Shown: positions 23,651 through 33,816, counted from the first letter of the stretch. The stretch is 64,000 nt of DNA from Mesorhizobium sp. M1D.F.Ca.ET.043.01.1.1 (GCF_003952385.1 NZ_CP034444.1:6709001-6773000), one strand, 5' to 3'. Numbers and translations: made by a program. The notes: a model not told the origin generated them from the sequence alone.

Positions 23651-24612
23651 GCGCCGCGCCCTTCATGATTGCGGCGCGGGTCGAGCAGCGCCTCCATGAC
23701 CGCCATGCGCACGGCAACGCCCATCTCGACCTGTTCCTGGATGACGCTCTGCGGACCGTCGGCGATTTCCGAGGCGATTTCCACGCCGCGGTTCATCGGC
23801 CCGGGATGCATGACCAGCGCATCCTCCTTGGCCGCTTTCAGCTTTTCCGCGTCGAGGCCGAAATAGCGGAAATATTCGCGGATTGAGGGCACGAAGGCGC
23901 CTTCCATCCGCTCGCGCTGCAGGCGCAGCATCATCACCACGTCGGCATCCTTGAGGCCTTCAGCCATCGAGCGCGAGACGATCACTCCCATCCTGTCGAT
24001 GCCGGCCGGCAGCAGCGTCGAGGGCGCGACGACGCGCACCTGCGCGCCGAGCGCGTTCAACAGCATGATATTGGAACGGGCGACGCGCGAATGCAGGATA
24101 TCGCCGCAGATCGCCACGATCAGCTTCGACAGCGGTCCCTTGGCGCGGCGGATGGTGAGCGCGTCGAGCAGCGCCTGCGTCGGGTGCTCATGCGCGCCGT
24201 CGCCGGCGTTGACCACCGAGCAGCCGACCTTTTGCGCCAGAAGCGCTGCCGCGCCCGCCGACTGGTGGCGGATGATCAGGATGTCCGGCCGCATGGCGTT
24301 GAGCGTCATGGCGGTGTCGATCAGCGTTTCGCCCTTCTTCACCGATGAGCTTGCCACCGACATGTTCATGACATCGGCGCCGAGCCGTTTGCCCGCGAGC
24401 TCGAAGGACGATTGCGTGCGGGTCGAGGCCTCGTAGAAGAGGTTGATTTGCGTCCGGCCACGCAGCGTCGAAGTCTTCTTTTCGGATTGCCGCGAGATCG
24501 CCACGGCCTGGTCGGCGCGATCGAGCAGCAGCTCGATATCGACCGGGGAAAGATCGCGGATGCCCAGAAGATGGCGGTGCGGGAAAAGCGGCAGGGACGA
24601 AGCGTCGGTCAT
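23647..24612 (-). CDS. pyrB: Aspartate carbamoyltransferase catalytic subunit
   Basis: The 321-residue product carries the carbamoyl-phosphate loop [13 protein letters not shown], the HPTQALLD motif, the aspartate-binding region RLQRERM and the MHPGPMNRG signature. It condenses carbamoyl phosphate and aspartate in pyrimidine biosynthesis. It starts the minus-strand operon pyrB-pyrC-plsY-dprA. No pyrI-like regulatory gene is near, which agrees with a complex with the pyrC product. Confidence 0.97.
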   Translation of the reverse strand: MTDASSLPLFPHRHLLGIRDLSPVDIELLLDRADQAVAISRQSEKKTSTLRGRTQINLFYEASTRTQSSFELAGKRLGADVMNMSVASSSVKKGETLIDTAMTLNAMRPDILIIRHQSAGAAALLAQKVGCSVVNAGDGAHEHPTQALLDALTIRRAKGPLSKLIVAICGDILHSRVARSNIMLLNALGAQVRVVAPSTLLPAGIDRMGVIVSRSMAEGLKDADVVMMLRLQRERMEGAFVPSIREYFRYFGLDAEKLKAAKEDALVMHPGPMNRGVEIASEIADGPQSVIQEQVEMGVAVRMAVMEALLDPRRNHEGRGA

Positions 24613-24788
24613 CTCAAGGCGCTGCTATAGGGTGCGGTCTGAAAAGCCGCAAGCGCCAGCTTCGGATTGCGGGCTTTCTCCCCGGTATTTTCGTTGCGTG
24701 GCTTGGGCTATAACCCTGCGATGGCTTCGGATTCGCGACCGCAGCCTTCAGACAGGTAAAGGCTTTTCTGCCAATTGAAGGATTGGGC

Positions 24789-26417
24789 GTGACCGACGAC
24801 GTGATCAACCAACCGCCGCCGCTGACGGGCGGCAACGCATGGCGGGGCGATCCGTTGCTCATCCAGCTTGCCGAGCGTTTTTCCGATCCGGTGCGCAAGG
24901 ATCTGGACGGGCTCGGCCGGTTCGTCATGACTCAGGAGGCGCAAGAGCTTGCCCGCCTCGCCAACACCGACACGCCGAAGCTCAGGACGCATGACCGCCA
25001 GGGCCGGCGCATCGACCTGGTGGAGTTTCATCCCGCCTATCATGCGCTCATGCGACGCTCGATTGCCGGCGGCTTGCATTCCTCCGTCTGGGAAAACGGC
25101 GATGCCGAGATCGGCCGCCGGCACCAGGTGCGGGCGGCGCGCTTCTATCTGACCGCCGAGCTCGAGACCGGGCATCTTTGCCCCATCACCATGACCAGCG
25201 CTTCGCTGGCGGCGCTGATGGCAAGCCCGAAACTGTTCCGCGAATGGGCGCCGCGCGTGACGACGCGCAAATACGACCAGAGCCAGAAGCCGCCGGTGCA
25301 AAAGACCGGGCTCACCCTCGGCATGGGCATGACCGAGAAGCAAGGCGGCACCGACGTGCGCGCCAACATCACCAGGGCGGAGCGCACGGGAAGCGGCTTC
25401 TACCGGCTAACCGGGCACAAATGGTTCATGTCGGCGCCGATGTCCGACGCCTTCCTGGCGCTGGCCCAAGCGCCGGAGGGGCTTTCCTGCTTCCTCGTCC
25501 CGCGCATCCTCGGGGACGGCTCGAGCAATGGCTTCCGCTTCCAGCGCCTGAAGGACAAGCTCGGAAACCGCTCCAACGCCTCGTCGGAAGTCGAGTTCGC
25601 CAACGCCATAGGCGAGATGGTCGGCGAGCCGGGCGCCGGCATAAAGACGATCATGGACATGGTCACGCTGACCCGGCTCGACTGCGCCGTCGCCTCCTCG
25701 GCGATCATGCGGGCGGGGCTTGCCGAAGCCGTCCACCACACGCGCCACCGCCAGGTGTTCGGCGCCAATCTCGTCGACCAGCCGCTGATGCAGCGGGTGC
25801 TCGCCGACATGGCGCTCGACGTCGCTGCCGCGACGGCGCTGTCGTTCCGGCTGGCGCGCTCCTTCGACGAGGCGGCGAGCGATCGCGGCGAGGCGGCCTT
25901 CGCCCGCGCCATGACGCCGGTGGTCAAATACTGGGTGTGCAAGATCGCGCCGCAGCTGCTTTACGAGGCGATGGAGTGCCTCGGCGGCAACGGCTATGTC
26001 GAGGAAGCGCCGCTTGCCCGTTACTATCGCGAGGCTCCGGTCAACGCCATCTGGGAAGGCTCGGGCAATGTCATGGCGCTGGATGTGCTGCGCGTGCTCG
26101 GCCGCGCGCCTGGCCTGTTCGAGGAGGTGCTGGCCGGGATCGACCGCGACCTCGGCACCGGCGGCCGCGGCACCATCGGCGTGCTCAAGGCGGCCATGCA
26201 GGTGGCTTCGACCGACGAGGGCTCGGCGCGGCTGCTGACCGAGCAACTCGCGCTGTCGGCGGCGGCAGCGGAACTGCGCCGGCTCGGGGCAGGGCGGATC
26301 GCCGACGCCTTCGTCGAAACACGGCTCGGCGGCCAATGGCGCACCACCTACGGCATGCTCGATTCGCGCCATGACGCGCGCATGATCATCGACACGCTCT
26401 ATCCGCCGCTGACTTGA
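24789..26417 (+). CDS. aidB: AidB-type acyl-CoA dehydrogenase family flavoprotein
   Basis: The best start is GTG 24789 with GAAGGA upstream, giving 542 residues, the usual length of AidB. The acyl-CoA dehydrogenase fold is clear (TLGMGMTEKQGGTDVRANIT, LTGHKWFMSAPMSDAFL, YLGGNGY-like CLGGNGYVEEAPLARYYREA and IWEGSGNVMALDVLR). The AidB hallmarks are the long N-terminal region and the extra C-terminal domain (about 440-542). E. coli AidB is induced by alkylation damage and binds DNA. It is transcribed away from pyrB and stands alone. Confidence 0.88.
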   Translation: MTDDVINQPPPLTGGNAWRGDPLLIQLAERFSDPVRKDLDGLGRFVMTQEAQELARLANTDTPKLRTHDRQGRRIDLVEFHPAYHALMRRSIAGGLHSSVWENGDAEIGRRHQVRAARFYLTAELETGHLCPITMTSASLAALMASPKLFREWAPRVTTRKYDQSQKPPVQKTGLTLGMGMTEKQGGTDVRANITRAERTGSGFYRLTGHKWFMSAPMSDAFLALAQAPEGLSCFLVPRILGDGSSNGFRFQRLKDKLGNRSNASSEVEFANAIGEMVGEPGAGIKTIMDMVTLTRLDCAVASSAIMRAGLAEAVHHTRHRQVFGANLVDQPLMQRVLADMALDVAAATALSFRLARSFDEAASDRGEAAFARAMTPVVKYWVCKIAPQLLYEAMECLGGNGYVEEAPLARYYREAPVNAIWEGSGNVMALDVLRVLGRAPGLFEEVLAGIDRDLGTGGRGTIGVLKAAMQVASTDEGSARLLTEQLALSAAAAELRRLGAGRIADAFVETRLGGQWRTTYGMLDSRHDARMIIDTLYPPLT

Positions 26418-26529
26418 AGAGGCCCGGAACACCGTCCATCGCCGGCCTGTGGACAGTCGTTAACCTTAACAAATAGTTTCAATTGCGGGCGGCCGCGGGA
26501 GAGCCCACTCTGGTCACCGGAGTAGGGAA

Positions 26530-27135
26530 ATGTTAACCATGAGTTCCCGTGCTCCGCCAGGCAGGAAGCGCATGCGGCACGTGTTGACATCATTTCTGGC
26601 CTTGCACTGGGCGGTCGTTTTCGCCCTGCTGGCCTACATCTGCATGGATGGGAACCGCGGCATCGGTTCGGCGCTCGGCGTGCTCGGCGTGTCGGTGCAA
26701 GGCAGCCGTTTCCCGGATCTCGAGCACACCGTCGTGGTGGCGCCGCTCGCGATCGCGCTGCTGATCGTCGCGCTGCTCTTCTGCTGGGCTTTCATCGAAA
26801 CGCTGCTCAACATCGCGACAAGGCCCGATGCCGGCGACGCGGTGGTGCGGATCGCCTTCATCTCGGCCTCCTTCCTGCTGTCGATCATCCTTGTCGGCGG
26901 CGCCGCGCAAGGCATCAACGGGCTGTTCATGGTGGTCGCCATCCAGATGACGGCGCTGCTTGCCTCCTATGTCGCGGTGCTCGCCGAGCGACGCTCGGCT
27001 CTGGCCACCGCGACGGCCTTGCATGACAGCGAAGCCCGCCTGGTTTCTCATCGCATGGCGACGGGGGTGGCGCACAGCTCGCTCTTGTCCCGCATCTCCA
27101 GCCGCCCGGAAAGCAGACCCGGAGGTCGCCGCTGA
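26530..27135 (+). CDS. Multi-pass membrane protein, unknown function
   Basis: The 201-residue product has four hydrophobic segments (about 21-38, 68-92, 108-127 and 132-152) and a soluble Arg/Ser-rich tail. An alternative ATG at 26539 would shorten it by three residues. It overlaps the next gene by one base (TGATG), so the two form an operon. The type is common in rhizobia as an uncharacterised membrane protein. Confidence 0.7.
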   Translation: MLTMSSRAPPGRKRMRHVLTSFLALHWAVVFALLAYICMDGNRGIGSALGVLGVSVQGSRFPDLEHTVVVAPLAIALLIVALLFCWAFIETLLNIATRPDAGDAVVRIAFISASFLLSIILVGGAAQGINGLFMVVAIQMTALLASYVAVLAERRSALATATALHDSEARLVSHRMATGVAHSSLLSRISSRPESRPGGRR

Positions 27136-27476
27136 TGCGCGCCTTGTTCGCATTCTGGGCGGCTCCGCTGGTCCTGTTCTGGGGCTGGTTCTTCCTGTCG
27201 CTCAACGACATCAATTTCGGCTACGTGATGCTGAGCCGCCAGCTGCACGACCTGGTCTTCCAGCTTTACGGCCAGATGCTCGGCATCGATCCGGCGATCA
27301 TCCCGGGCATGGTCGCGCGGGCCTGCGTGTTCGACAGTTTCCTGCTGCTCGGACTGGTGGCATTCCGCCGCCGGCGCCAGATCGCCGAATGGATCAGGCG
27401 GCGCCGGGAAGGCTCGGTCAGTCCGGACCGGCTCGGCCGAGCGACTGAAGCCGGTCCAGGGCTCCCTGCAGAATAA
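27135..27476 (+). CDS. DUF6105-like small membrane protein
   Basis: The 113-residue product has the pattern [40 protein letters not shown] and [21 protein letters not shown], which I associate with DUF6105, followed by a basic tail. Two to three membrane segments are expected. Its 3' end overlaps the convergent ruvX gene by 59 bases. Function is unknown. Confidence 0.7.
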   Translation: MRALFAFWAAPLVLFWGWFFLSLNDINFGYVMLSRQLHDLVFQLYGQMLGIDPAIIPGMVARACVFDSFLLLGLVAFRRRRQIAEWIRRRREGSVSPDRLGRATEAGPGLPAE

Positions 27477-27900
27477 AGGCCGCCGCCGCCGAATCGATCT
27501 TGCCGGCGCGCTTCTTGCGCGAGAAATCCATCTCGATCAGCGTCCGTTCCGCGGCGACCGTGGACAGCCGCTCGTCCCACAGCACAAAGGGCAGATCCGA
27601 CAGGGCAGCCATGTTGCGCGCGAAGGCGCGGGATTTCTGGGCACGCGGGCCTTCCGATCCGTCCATATTGACGGGAAGGCCAAGCACGATCGCCCCGACA
27701 TTGTCCTTCGCGAGCTGAGCCAGCAACTGAGCGGCATCAGCTGAGAACTTCTTGCGCAGGATGACCGGGCGCGGGTGGGCAAAGGACAGGCCCCGGTCCG
27801 ACACCGCCACGCCGATCGTCTTGTCGCCCAGATCGAGGCCGGCGAGCGTGCGGCCGCCGGCGAGCCGTGCCGGCAATTCCTCAATGCCGATGATGCTCAA
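27418..27900 (-). CDS. ruvX: Holliday junction resolvase-like / pre-16S rRNA nuclease
   Basis: The 160-residue product is a YqgF/RuvX family RNase H-fold protein: [52 protein letters not shown] and [16 protein letters not shown]. The conserved Asp and Glu residues of these motifs are present. The family trims the 5' end of 16S rRNA and may act on recombination intermediates. It is divergent from the UPF0173 gene. Confidence 0.94.
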   Translation of the reverse strand: MSIIGIEELPARLAGGRTLAGLDLGDKTIGVAVSDRGLSFAHPRPVILRKKFSADAAQLLAQLAKDNVGAIVLGLPVNMDGSEGPRAQKSRAFARNMAALSDLPFVLWDERLSTVAAERTLIEMDFSRKKRAGKIDSAAAAFILQGALDRLQSLGRAGPD

Positions 27901-28006
27901 CAGCTTTCCCCGGTCTTTCGCCGCGCGGCTTTTTGATCGGCCGCGGGACTTTCAATTTGCCCTCGGCGTTCTATCCTTTGACAACGAGAAAATCGAGGAA
28001 CCATTC

Positions 28007-28714
28007 ATGAAACTGACCTGGTACGGACATTCGGCATTCCGCGTCGAGACAAAGGACGCCACCATCCTCATCGACCCGTATCTGGTCGGCAATCCATCCT
28101 GGACGGGCGGTTGGGAAGGGCCGGCGGAAGGGGTGACGCATGTTCTCTTGACCCATGGCCACAGCGACCATGTCAGCGGCGCGGTCGAAGTGCTGAAGAA
28201 GAGCGGCGCCATGCTGGTCGCCAATTTCGAGATCTGCATGTATCTCGTCGGCCAGGGCGTCAGCGACAAGAAGATCAACCCCGGCAATATCGGTGGCACC
28301 GTCGATTGCGGCCCCTTCACCACCACCTTCGTCCAGGCGCTGCATTCCTCCTCGTTCGGCGGCCAGGGCGGCACCAACACCTATCTCGGCAACCCGGGCG
28401 GGCTCGTGCTGCATTTCCCGCAGGACAAGACGCTCTACCACATGGGCGACACCGACATCTTTTCCGACATGGGGCTGATCAACGAATTGCATGAACCGAA
28501 GATCGGCATCGTGCCGATCGGCGACCGCTTCACCATGGGCGGCGCGGTGGCGGCCCTTGCCTGCCGTCGCTTTTTCAGCTTCGATACCGTCGTTCCGTGC
28601 CATTTCGGCACCTTCCCGATTATCGATCAGACCGCCGACAAATTCGTGGCCGGCATGGAAGGGTCCGGTGTCAAAGTGGCGCTACCCGAGATCGGCAAAG
28701 CGGTCACGATCTAA
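28007..28714 (+). CDS. UPF0173 metal-dependent hydrolase (beta-lactamase fold)
   Basis: The 235-residue product starts at ATG 28007 with GAGGAA seven bases before. It has the metallo-beta-lactamase signature THGHSDH (His50, His52, Asp54, His55), a downstream HMGDTDIF with the bridging Asp and a late PCHFGTFP His. These are the ligands of a two-metal site. The substrate of this UlaG-like family is not established. It lies 30 bases before a candidate Cys-rich peptide gene and the radical SAM gene, so the three may be co-transcribed. Confidence 0.92.
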   Translation: MKLTWYGHSAFRVETKDATILIDPYLVGNPSWTGGWEGPAEGVTHVLLTHGHSDHVSGAVEVLKKSGAMLVANFEICMYLVGQGVSDKKINPGNIGGTVDCGPFTTTFVQALHSSSFGGQGGTNTYLGNPGGLVLHFPQDKTLYHMGDTDIFSDMGLINELHEPKIGIVPIGDRFTMGGAVAALACRRFFSFDTVVPCHFGTFPIIDQTADKFVAGMEGSGVKVALPEIGKAVTI

Positions 28715-28744
28715 AGTCGCTGGCCAGAAATTTGGAACAAGACC

Positions 28745-28867
28745 ATGGTCTTGAGAGGAAGTCTTGGTGTTTCGGTGCCGGTCGCGGCGACGCTGATCGA
28801 CGACGAGTGCGGGCAGGCCGGCGGCAACGACAGCTGCTGTCGCTGCGAAGGCGCGGCGTCGCCTTGA
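28745..28867 (+). CDS. Candidate Cys-rich 40-residue peptide upstream of radical SAM gene
   Basis: An ATG at 28745 opens a 40-codon frame whose TGA stop (28865-28867) overlaps the TTG start of the radical SAM gene (28864). The C-terminal half is small and polar with four cysteines at positions 22, 31, 32 and 34 (CGQAGGNDSCCRC), while the N-terminal half is hydrophobic (GSLGVSVPVAATLI). Codons from 13 onward end mostly in G or C, as in real genes of this genome. The ribosome site is weak (GGAAC). It could be a precursor peptide modified by the next gene, or a chance frame. Confidence 0.45.
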   Translation: MVLRGSLGVSVPVAATLIDDECGQAGGNDSCCRCEGAASP

Positions 28868-29718
28868 AGCTCTCTGGATTGATCAGACCATTTTCGCACC
28901 CGAAGCCGGTGTTCCGGAAGCTTGAGCTGCATGTCGCGCATGGCTGCAATTTGGCCTGCGAAAGTTGCTCCCACTACTCCAACCATGGCCATGCCGGCAC
29001 GGTGTCCGTCGAGGAGGCCGACCGCTCGATGGGCCTTTGGAGCGGCAGGGTTTCGGTGAGCCGCTTCTCGTTGCTGGGCGGCGAGCCGACCATTCATCCG
29101 CAACTGCCCAAGTTCGTCGCCCTGGTGCGGCGGCATTGGCCGAAAACCCAGATAGAAATCGTCAGCAACGGTTTCTTCCTGCACCGCCACCCATCGCTGC
29201 CGGCGGTGCTGGCGGCAGACCCGGATGCGCGACTGATCATTTCGGTGCATCATGATTCCGACGAATACCAGGAGCGGCTGAAGCCGGTCTTCGCCCTGCT
29301 GGAAGAGTGGCGGCGCGATCACGGGGTCGTCGCGAAGATCCGGCCGGCCAGCAAGAACTGGACTCGACGCTATGAAGGCTTCGGCGATGCAATGTCGCCG
29401 TTCGAAGACGGCGACCCGCGCAAAAGCTGGGAAATCTGTCCGGCCCGCTACTGCAAGCAGCTTCTGGATGGGCAAATCTGGAAATGCGCGCCGCTCGCTT
29501 ATCTGCCGATGCAAAAGGCGAAATATCGCCTTTCCGAGAAATGGGACCGCTACCTGGCCTATAAGCCGCTCGACGCGGGCTGCTCCGACGCCGAACTCGA
29601 GGTCTTTGCGGCAATGGAAGATGAGGCGGCGTGTGGCATGTGTCCGGCGAAGGCGCGGCTTTTCGAGCTGCCGGTCCCGTTGCGCCGGCCAAAGACGCGT
29701 GCCGGCGCCGCGGGCTGA
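28864..29718 (+). CDS. Radical SAM protein with C-terminal Cys cluster
   Basis: Taking TTG 28864 as start gives 284 residues; GTG 28807 is an alternative but would add an Arg-rich stretch that looks non-coding. The [4Fe-4S]/SAM site is C-x3-C-x2-C at 28, 32 and 35 (HGCNLACESCSHYS), and LLGGEPTIHP at 70-79 is the GGE motif. Further cysteines at 192, 197, 208, 240, 257 and 260 look like an auxiliary SPASM/twitch-type cluster site, as in peptide-modifying enzymes. Substrate unknown. It follows the UPF0173 gene and the small peptide frame in the same direction, and gatC follows 83 bases later. Confidence 0.85.
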   Translation: MKLSGLIRPFSHPKPVFRKLELHVAHGCNLACESCSHYSNHGHAGTVSVEEADRSMGLWSGRVSVSRFSLLGGEPTIHPQLPKFVALVRRHWPKTQIEIVSNGFFLHRHPSLPAVLAADPDARLIISVHHDSDEYQERLKPVFALLEEWRRDHGVVAKIRPASKNWTRRYEGFGDAMSPFEDGDPRKSWEICPARYCKQLLDGQIWKCAPLAYLPMQKAKYRLSEKWDRYLAYKPLDAGCSDAELEVFAAMEDEAACGMCPAKARLFELPVPLRRPKTRAGAAG

Positions 29719-29801
29719 CCCGGCAAGTCCGCCATGATCGATGTTGCGCCGCAAGCGCCGCGCCGCTATAGCCCGCACTGGTTTTTCCGAGGCAAATAGA
29801 C

Positions 29802-30089
29802 ATGTCCGTTGATCTTCAGACCGTGAAGCGCGTCGCGCACCTTGCCCGCATTGCGGTGAGCGAGGAGGATGCCGAACGCATGACCGGCGAGTTGAACGCC
29901 ATCCTCGGCTTCGTCGAGCAGTTGAACGAGGTTGACGTCTCGGGTGTCGGGCCGATGACCTCGGTCACGCCGATGGAGATGAAGGAGCGGCAGGATGTCG
30001 TCACCGACGGCAGCAAGGCGGCCGCCATCGTCGCAAACGCGCCGGCAACGGAAGAGAACTTCTTCCTCGTTCCCAAGGTCGTGGAGTAG
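29802..30089 (+). CDS. gatC: Asp/Glu-tRNA amidotransferase subunit C
   Basis: The 95-residue product is GatC over its whole length ([59 protein letters not shown]). GatC links GatA and GatB in the complex that converts Glu-tRNA(Gln) and Asp-tRNA(Asn) to the amidated forms. It leads the unit gatC-GNAT-gatA; gatB is not in this window. Confidence 0.96.
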   Translation: MSVDLQTVKRVAHLARIAVSEEDAERMTGELNAILGFVEQLNEVDVSGVGPMTSVTPMEMKERQDVVTDGSKAAAIVANAPATEENFFLVPKVVE

Positions 30090-30095
30090 GGCGGG

Positions 30096-30554
30096 ATGGC
30101 CGTCGAGATCGCCGTCGAGACGCCCTTGCAGGACGACGTGCGCGCGCTGGTCGCCGAGCTCAACGCCGTGCTGCTCGAACTGACGCCGCCGGAGCATTGC
30201 TATCACCTGACGGTCGAGCAGATGGCCGGCCACGACACGACCGTGTTCATTGCCCGCGACGGTGCCCTTGCCGTCGGCTGCGGCGCGCTGAAGCGGCATG
30301 ACCGCGCGACCGGCGAGGTCAAGCGCATGTACACACGGCCTTCGCATCGCGGCCAGAAGATCGGCGCGCAAATCGTCGCGCGGGTCGAGGCGCTGGCGCG
30401 GCAGGAAGGGCTGAAGCGGCTGGTCCTGGAGACCGGCGACCGCCATCCCGCCGCCTGGGCCGTCTATGAGCGCGCCGGGTTTTCGCGGTGCGGCCCGGTG
30501 CTGGATTATCCCGACTCCGAATGGTCGGTGTTTTACGAAAAGAGCCTTGCCTGA
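30096..30554 (+). CDS. GNAT family N-acetyltransferase
   Basis: The 152-residue product has a GNAT fold: [38 protein letters not shown] (the acetyl-CoA loop is R-G-Q-K-I-G) and [18 protein letters not shown]. It begins six bases after gatC and its TGA overlaps the gatA ATG, so it is locked into this operon. The substrate is not known; a link to amidotransferase function is only positional. Confidence 0.88.
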   Translation: MAVEIAVETPLQDDVRALVAELNAVLLELTPPEHCYHLTVEQMAGHDTTVFIARDGALAVGCGALKRHDRATGEVKRMYTRPSHRGQKIGAQIVARVEALARQEGLKRLVLETGDRHPAAWAVYERAGFSRCGPVLDYPDSEWSVFYEKSLA

Positions 30555-32119
30555 TGAGCGATCTCACACATCTCACCATTTCCGAGGCCCGCGCCAAGCT
30601 GCGCGGCAAGGAGATTTCCGCTGCCGAGATCACGGAAGCCTATCTCTCGGCGATCGATCGCGCCAATCCTGTGCTCAATGCCTATGTTGCGGTGACCGCC
30701 GACAAGGCGCGCGAGATGGCCAAAGCCTCCGACGCCAAACTCGCGAAAGGCGAGGGCGGTGCCCTGGAAGGCATTCCGCTCGGCATCAAGGACCTGTTCG
30801 CCACCGAGGGGATCCACACCCAGGCCTGCAGCCATGTGCTGGACGGCTTCAAGCCGCGCTACGAATCGACCGTCACGGCCAATCTCTGGGCCGACGGCGC
30901 CGTCATGCTCGGCAAGCTCAACATGGACGAGTTCGCCATGGGCTCCTCCAACGAGACCTCCTATTACGGCCCGGTCATCAACCCGTGGCGGCGCTCGCGC
31001 CTCGACACGGTGGTGATGCCGACGACGCACCAGGGCGACGGCGGCTTCGTCTCGGCCGGCGGCACCAAGACCGCGCGCACCCTGGACAATGCCCAGTTGG
31101 TGCCGGGCGGCTCCTCCGGCGGATCGGCCTCGGCCGTCGCCGCCTTTCTCTGCGCCGGCGCCACCGCGACCGACACCGGCGGCTCGATCCGCCAGCCCGC
31201 CGCTTTCACCGGCACGGTCGGCATCAAGCCGACCTACGGCCGCTGCTCGCGCTGGGGCGTGGTCGCCTTCGCTTCGTCGCTCGACCAGGCCGGGCCGATC
31301 GCGCGCGACGTGCGCGACGCCGCGATCCTTTTGAAGTCGATGGCCTCCTCCGATCCGAAGGACACGACCTCGGTCGATCGGCCGGTGCCGGACTACGAAG
31401 CGGTGATCGGCAAGCCGATCAAGGGCATGAAGGTCGGGATCCCGAAGGAATACCGCGTCGACGGCATGCCGGAAGACATCGAGGCGCTCTGGCAGAAAGG
31501 CATCGCCTGGCTTAAGGAGGCCGGCGCCGAGATCGTCGACATCTCGCTGCCGCACACCAAATACGCGCTGCCAGCCTATTACATCGTGGCGCCGGCCGAG
31601 GCTTCGTCCAACCTCGCGCGCTATGACGGCGTCCGCTATGGCCTCCGCGTGCCCGGCAAGGACATTGTCGAGATGTATGAGAAGACGCGCGCGACCGGCT
31701 TCGGCCGCGAGGTCAAGCGCCGCATCATGATCGGCACCTATGTGCTTTCGGCCGGCTATTACGATGCCTACTACCTGCAGGCGCAGAAGGTGCGCACCTT
31801 GATCAAGCGCGACTTCGAGAACGTCTTTGCCGCCGGCGTCGACGTCATCCTGACCCCAGCGACCCCCTCGGCCGCTTTCGGCGTCGCCGACGAGGATATG
31901 AACTCCGATCCGGTGAAAATGTACCTCAACGACATCTTCACCGTGACGGTGAACATGGCCGGCCTGCCGGGCATCTCGGTGCCGGCCGGCCTCGACGGCA
32001 AGGGGCTGCCGCTCGGCCTGCAGCTTATCGGCCGACCGTTCGATGAGGAAACGCTGTTCCAGACCGCGCATGTGATCGAGCAGGCGGCGGGCAAATTTCA
32101 GCCGGAGAAGTGGTGGTAG
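30554..32119 (+). CDS. gatA: Asp/Glu-tRNA amidotransferase subunit A
   Basis: The 521-residue product is GatA, the glutaminase subunit with an amidase fold: catalytic Lys in PLGIKDLFA, and the Ser-cis-Ser in [11 protein letters not shown] plus [12 protein letters not shown]. The true start is ATG 30554, overlapping the GNAT stop. Between NPWRR and LVPGGSSGG it carries about 28 residues more than the sequences I remember from related rhizobia (about 493 residues), placed right before the catalytic serine loop. The rest is typical, so the protein should be active. Confidence 0.96.
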   Translation: MSDLTHLTISEARAKLRGKEISAAEITEAYLSAIDRANPVLNAYVAVTADKAREMAKASDAKLAKGEGGALEGIPLGIKDLFATEGIHTQACSHVLDGFKPRYESTVTANLWADGAVMLGKLNMDEFAMGSSNETSYYGPVINPWRRSRLDTVVMPTTHQGDGGFVSAGGTKTARTLDNAQLVPGGSSGGSASAVAAFLCAGATATDTGGSIRQPAAFTGTVGIKPTYGRCSRWGVVAFASSLDQAGPIARDVRDAAILLKSMASSDPKDTTSVDRPVPDYEAVIGKPIKGMKVGIPKEYRVDGMPEDIEALWQKGIAWLKEAGAEIVDISLPHTKYALPAYYIVAPAEASSNLARYDGVRYGLRVPGKDIVEMYEKTRATGFGREVKRRIMIGTYVLSAGYYDAYYLQAQKVRTLIKRDFENVFAAGVDVILTPATPSAAFGVADEDMNSDPVKMYLNDIFTVTVNMAGLPGISVPAGLDGKGLPLGLQLIGRPFDEETLFQTAHVIEQAAGKFQPEKWW

Positions 32120-32147
32120 CGTTGTCCCTCATCTGAAAGGGGGAGGG

Positions 32148-32945
32148 ATGTTCTACTATCTTTCCAAGATCCTCTGGTTCTTCGTCCAGCCGCTCAACCT
32201 GGCGATTTTCCTGCTGCTTCCCGGCTTGCTGGCGGCGGTGTTCGGTCGCCGGCGGCTGGCCGCCACCGGCAGCGCGCTTGCGTTCCTGATCCTCGCGCTA
32301 TCGGCCTGGACTTCGCTGGGCGCGATGATGCTCAACCCGCTGGAGGAACGCTTTCCCAAGCCGGCGCTGCCGGAAAAGGTCGATGGCATCGTCGTGCTCG
32401 GCGGCGGCTTCGAGGGCGCCATCAACCTCGTGCGCGGCGGCTATGAACTGAACAGCGGCGGCGACCGCATGGTGGAGACGGCGATCCTCGCCCGGCGCTT
32501 CCCGCAGGCGAAAGTGGTCGTCTCGGGCGGCAATGGCGAGCTTTTCCTCGACGGCGAGGGCGATGCGGACACCGCGCCGCGCCTGTTGACTGCTCTTGGT
32601 GTTTCGGCCGATCGCCTGATCATCGAGAACAAGTCCCGTAACACTTACGAGAATGCCGTTTTCTCCCGCAGGCTGGTGGAACCGAAGCCGGGCGAGACCT
32701 GGCTGCTGGTCACCTCCGCCTTCCATATGCCGCGCGCCAAGGCGCTGTTCGACAAGGCGGGTTTCCCGACCATTCCCTGGCCGGTCGATTACCGCACCTC
32801 CGGCGAGGAAGACATCGGTCTATTCCGCGACAACCCGGCCGATTCGCTGCAGGCGACCACGACGGCAATCCGCGAATGGATCGGGCTTTTCGCCTATTGG
32901 CTGTCGGGCCGGATCGATCAACCTTTTCCGGCGCCGGGCGGCTGA
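32148..32945 (+). CDS. YdcF/ElyC/SanA-type membrane-anchored protein (DUF218)
   Basis: The 265-residue product has two N-terminal membrane helices (about 10-30 and 36-58) and a DUF218 domain: DGIVVLGGGFEGAINL, ETAILARRFPQAKVVVSGGNGEL, RLIIENKSRNTYENAV and WLLVTSAFHMPRAKALF. ElyC and SanA of this family affect envelope integrity. It overlaps the convergent DUF599 gene by 28 bases. Confidence 0.88.
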   Translation: MFYYLSKILWFFVQPLNLAIFLLLPGLLAAVFGRRRLAATGSALAFLILALSAWTSLGAMMLNPLEERFPKPALPEKVDGIVVLGGGFEGAINLVRGGYELNSGGDRMVETAILARRFPQAKVVVSGGNGELFLDGEGDADTAPRLLTALGVSADRLIIENKSRNTYENAVFSRRLVEPKPGETWLLVTSAFHMPRAKALFDKAGFPTIPWPVDYRTSGEEDIGLFRDNPADSLQATTTAIREWIGLFAYWLSGRIDQPFPAPGG

Positions 32946-33637
32946 CCGAGCACTGCCTGACGGGCTTGTGAGAAGAACTGGCGGCGCACCAGAACCGCCA
33001 GCAGCACCAGCGTCGAGATCACGAACACGACCGGATCGATAAACCAGCCGAGATAGCCGATCGAGAAGAAGACGGCGCGCAGGCCGGAATTGAAGTGCTT
33101 GCCGGCAAGCACGTTCATGCGCGACGCACGCCAGACCGCGGTTTCGCTGACTGGGTTGCGCGAGGCCTCGCCATACGGGATCGGCACGGCGCCGATCAGA
33201 ATCGAGCAGTAATTGAACAGCCGGTAGGCCCAGCCGAATTTGAAAAAGGCAAAGGCCAGGATCAGCACCAGGCCGAACACCTTGGTCTGGAACGCTTCAC
33301 GCGACGAAGCGGCGCCGAACGGCAGGTCGGCCAGCACAGTCAGAACCCGGTCGGATGCGCCGAGCAGGGCAAAGCAGCCGCCGAGCGCGATCAGCGAGCT
33401 CGAAGCGAAGAAGGCGGTGCCTTGCTGCAGGCCGTTCATGATGGCGGTGTCGACGATGCGCACCTCGCGCTCGGCCATGTTGCGCATCCAGGCCTCGCGC
33501 TGGGCGTTCATCGCCGTCGTCAGCGACACGCGGCTGACCAGCTTGCCGTCCGAGGCAAGAGTATGCAGCACCCAGACAACCAGGAAGAAAGCCAGCGCCG
33601 CCAGGTCTGCCGCCGAAAGATGGAGGGAATCGCCCAT
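32918..33637 (-). CDS. DUF599 family membrane protein
   Basis: The 239-residue product fits DUF599: an N-terminal helix (LAALAFFLVVWVLHTLASDG), the soluble motif REAWMRNMAEREVRIVDTAI, then NGLQQGTAFFASSSLIALGG, FGWAYRLFNYCSILIGAVP and two further helices. Four to five membrane segments are expected. The family is widespread in proteobacteria and uncharacterised. It is divergent from sdaA. Confidence 0.88.
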   Translation of the reverse strand: MGDSLHLSAADLAALAFFLVVWVLHTLASDGKLVSRVSLTTAMNAQREAWMRNMAEREVRIVDTAIMNGLQQGTAFFASSSLIALGGCFALLGASDRVLTVLADLPFGAASSREAFQTKVFGLVLILAFAFFKFGWAYRLFNYCSILIGAVPIPYGEASRNPVSETAVWRASRMNVLAGKHFNSGLRAVFFSIGYLGWFIDPVVFVISTLVLLAVLVRRQFFSQARQAVLGQPPGAGKG

Positions 33638-33816
33638 GCATGCCTTTTACCACAGGCCGAGCAGGCGCTTCGATGGCGCAGAGGTCCAACCCCTGACGAT
33701 GTCGCTGGCGAAGCAAACAAAGTCGGCGGCCGCCGCGCCGCGACACGCAAAACAGCGGAAACATCAGAGGAATTCCTATATGTAATTCCTGAGCGGCCTC
33801 CAGGAGACAACGGCGC

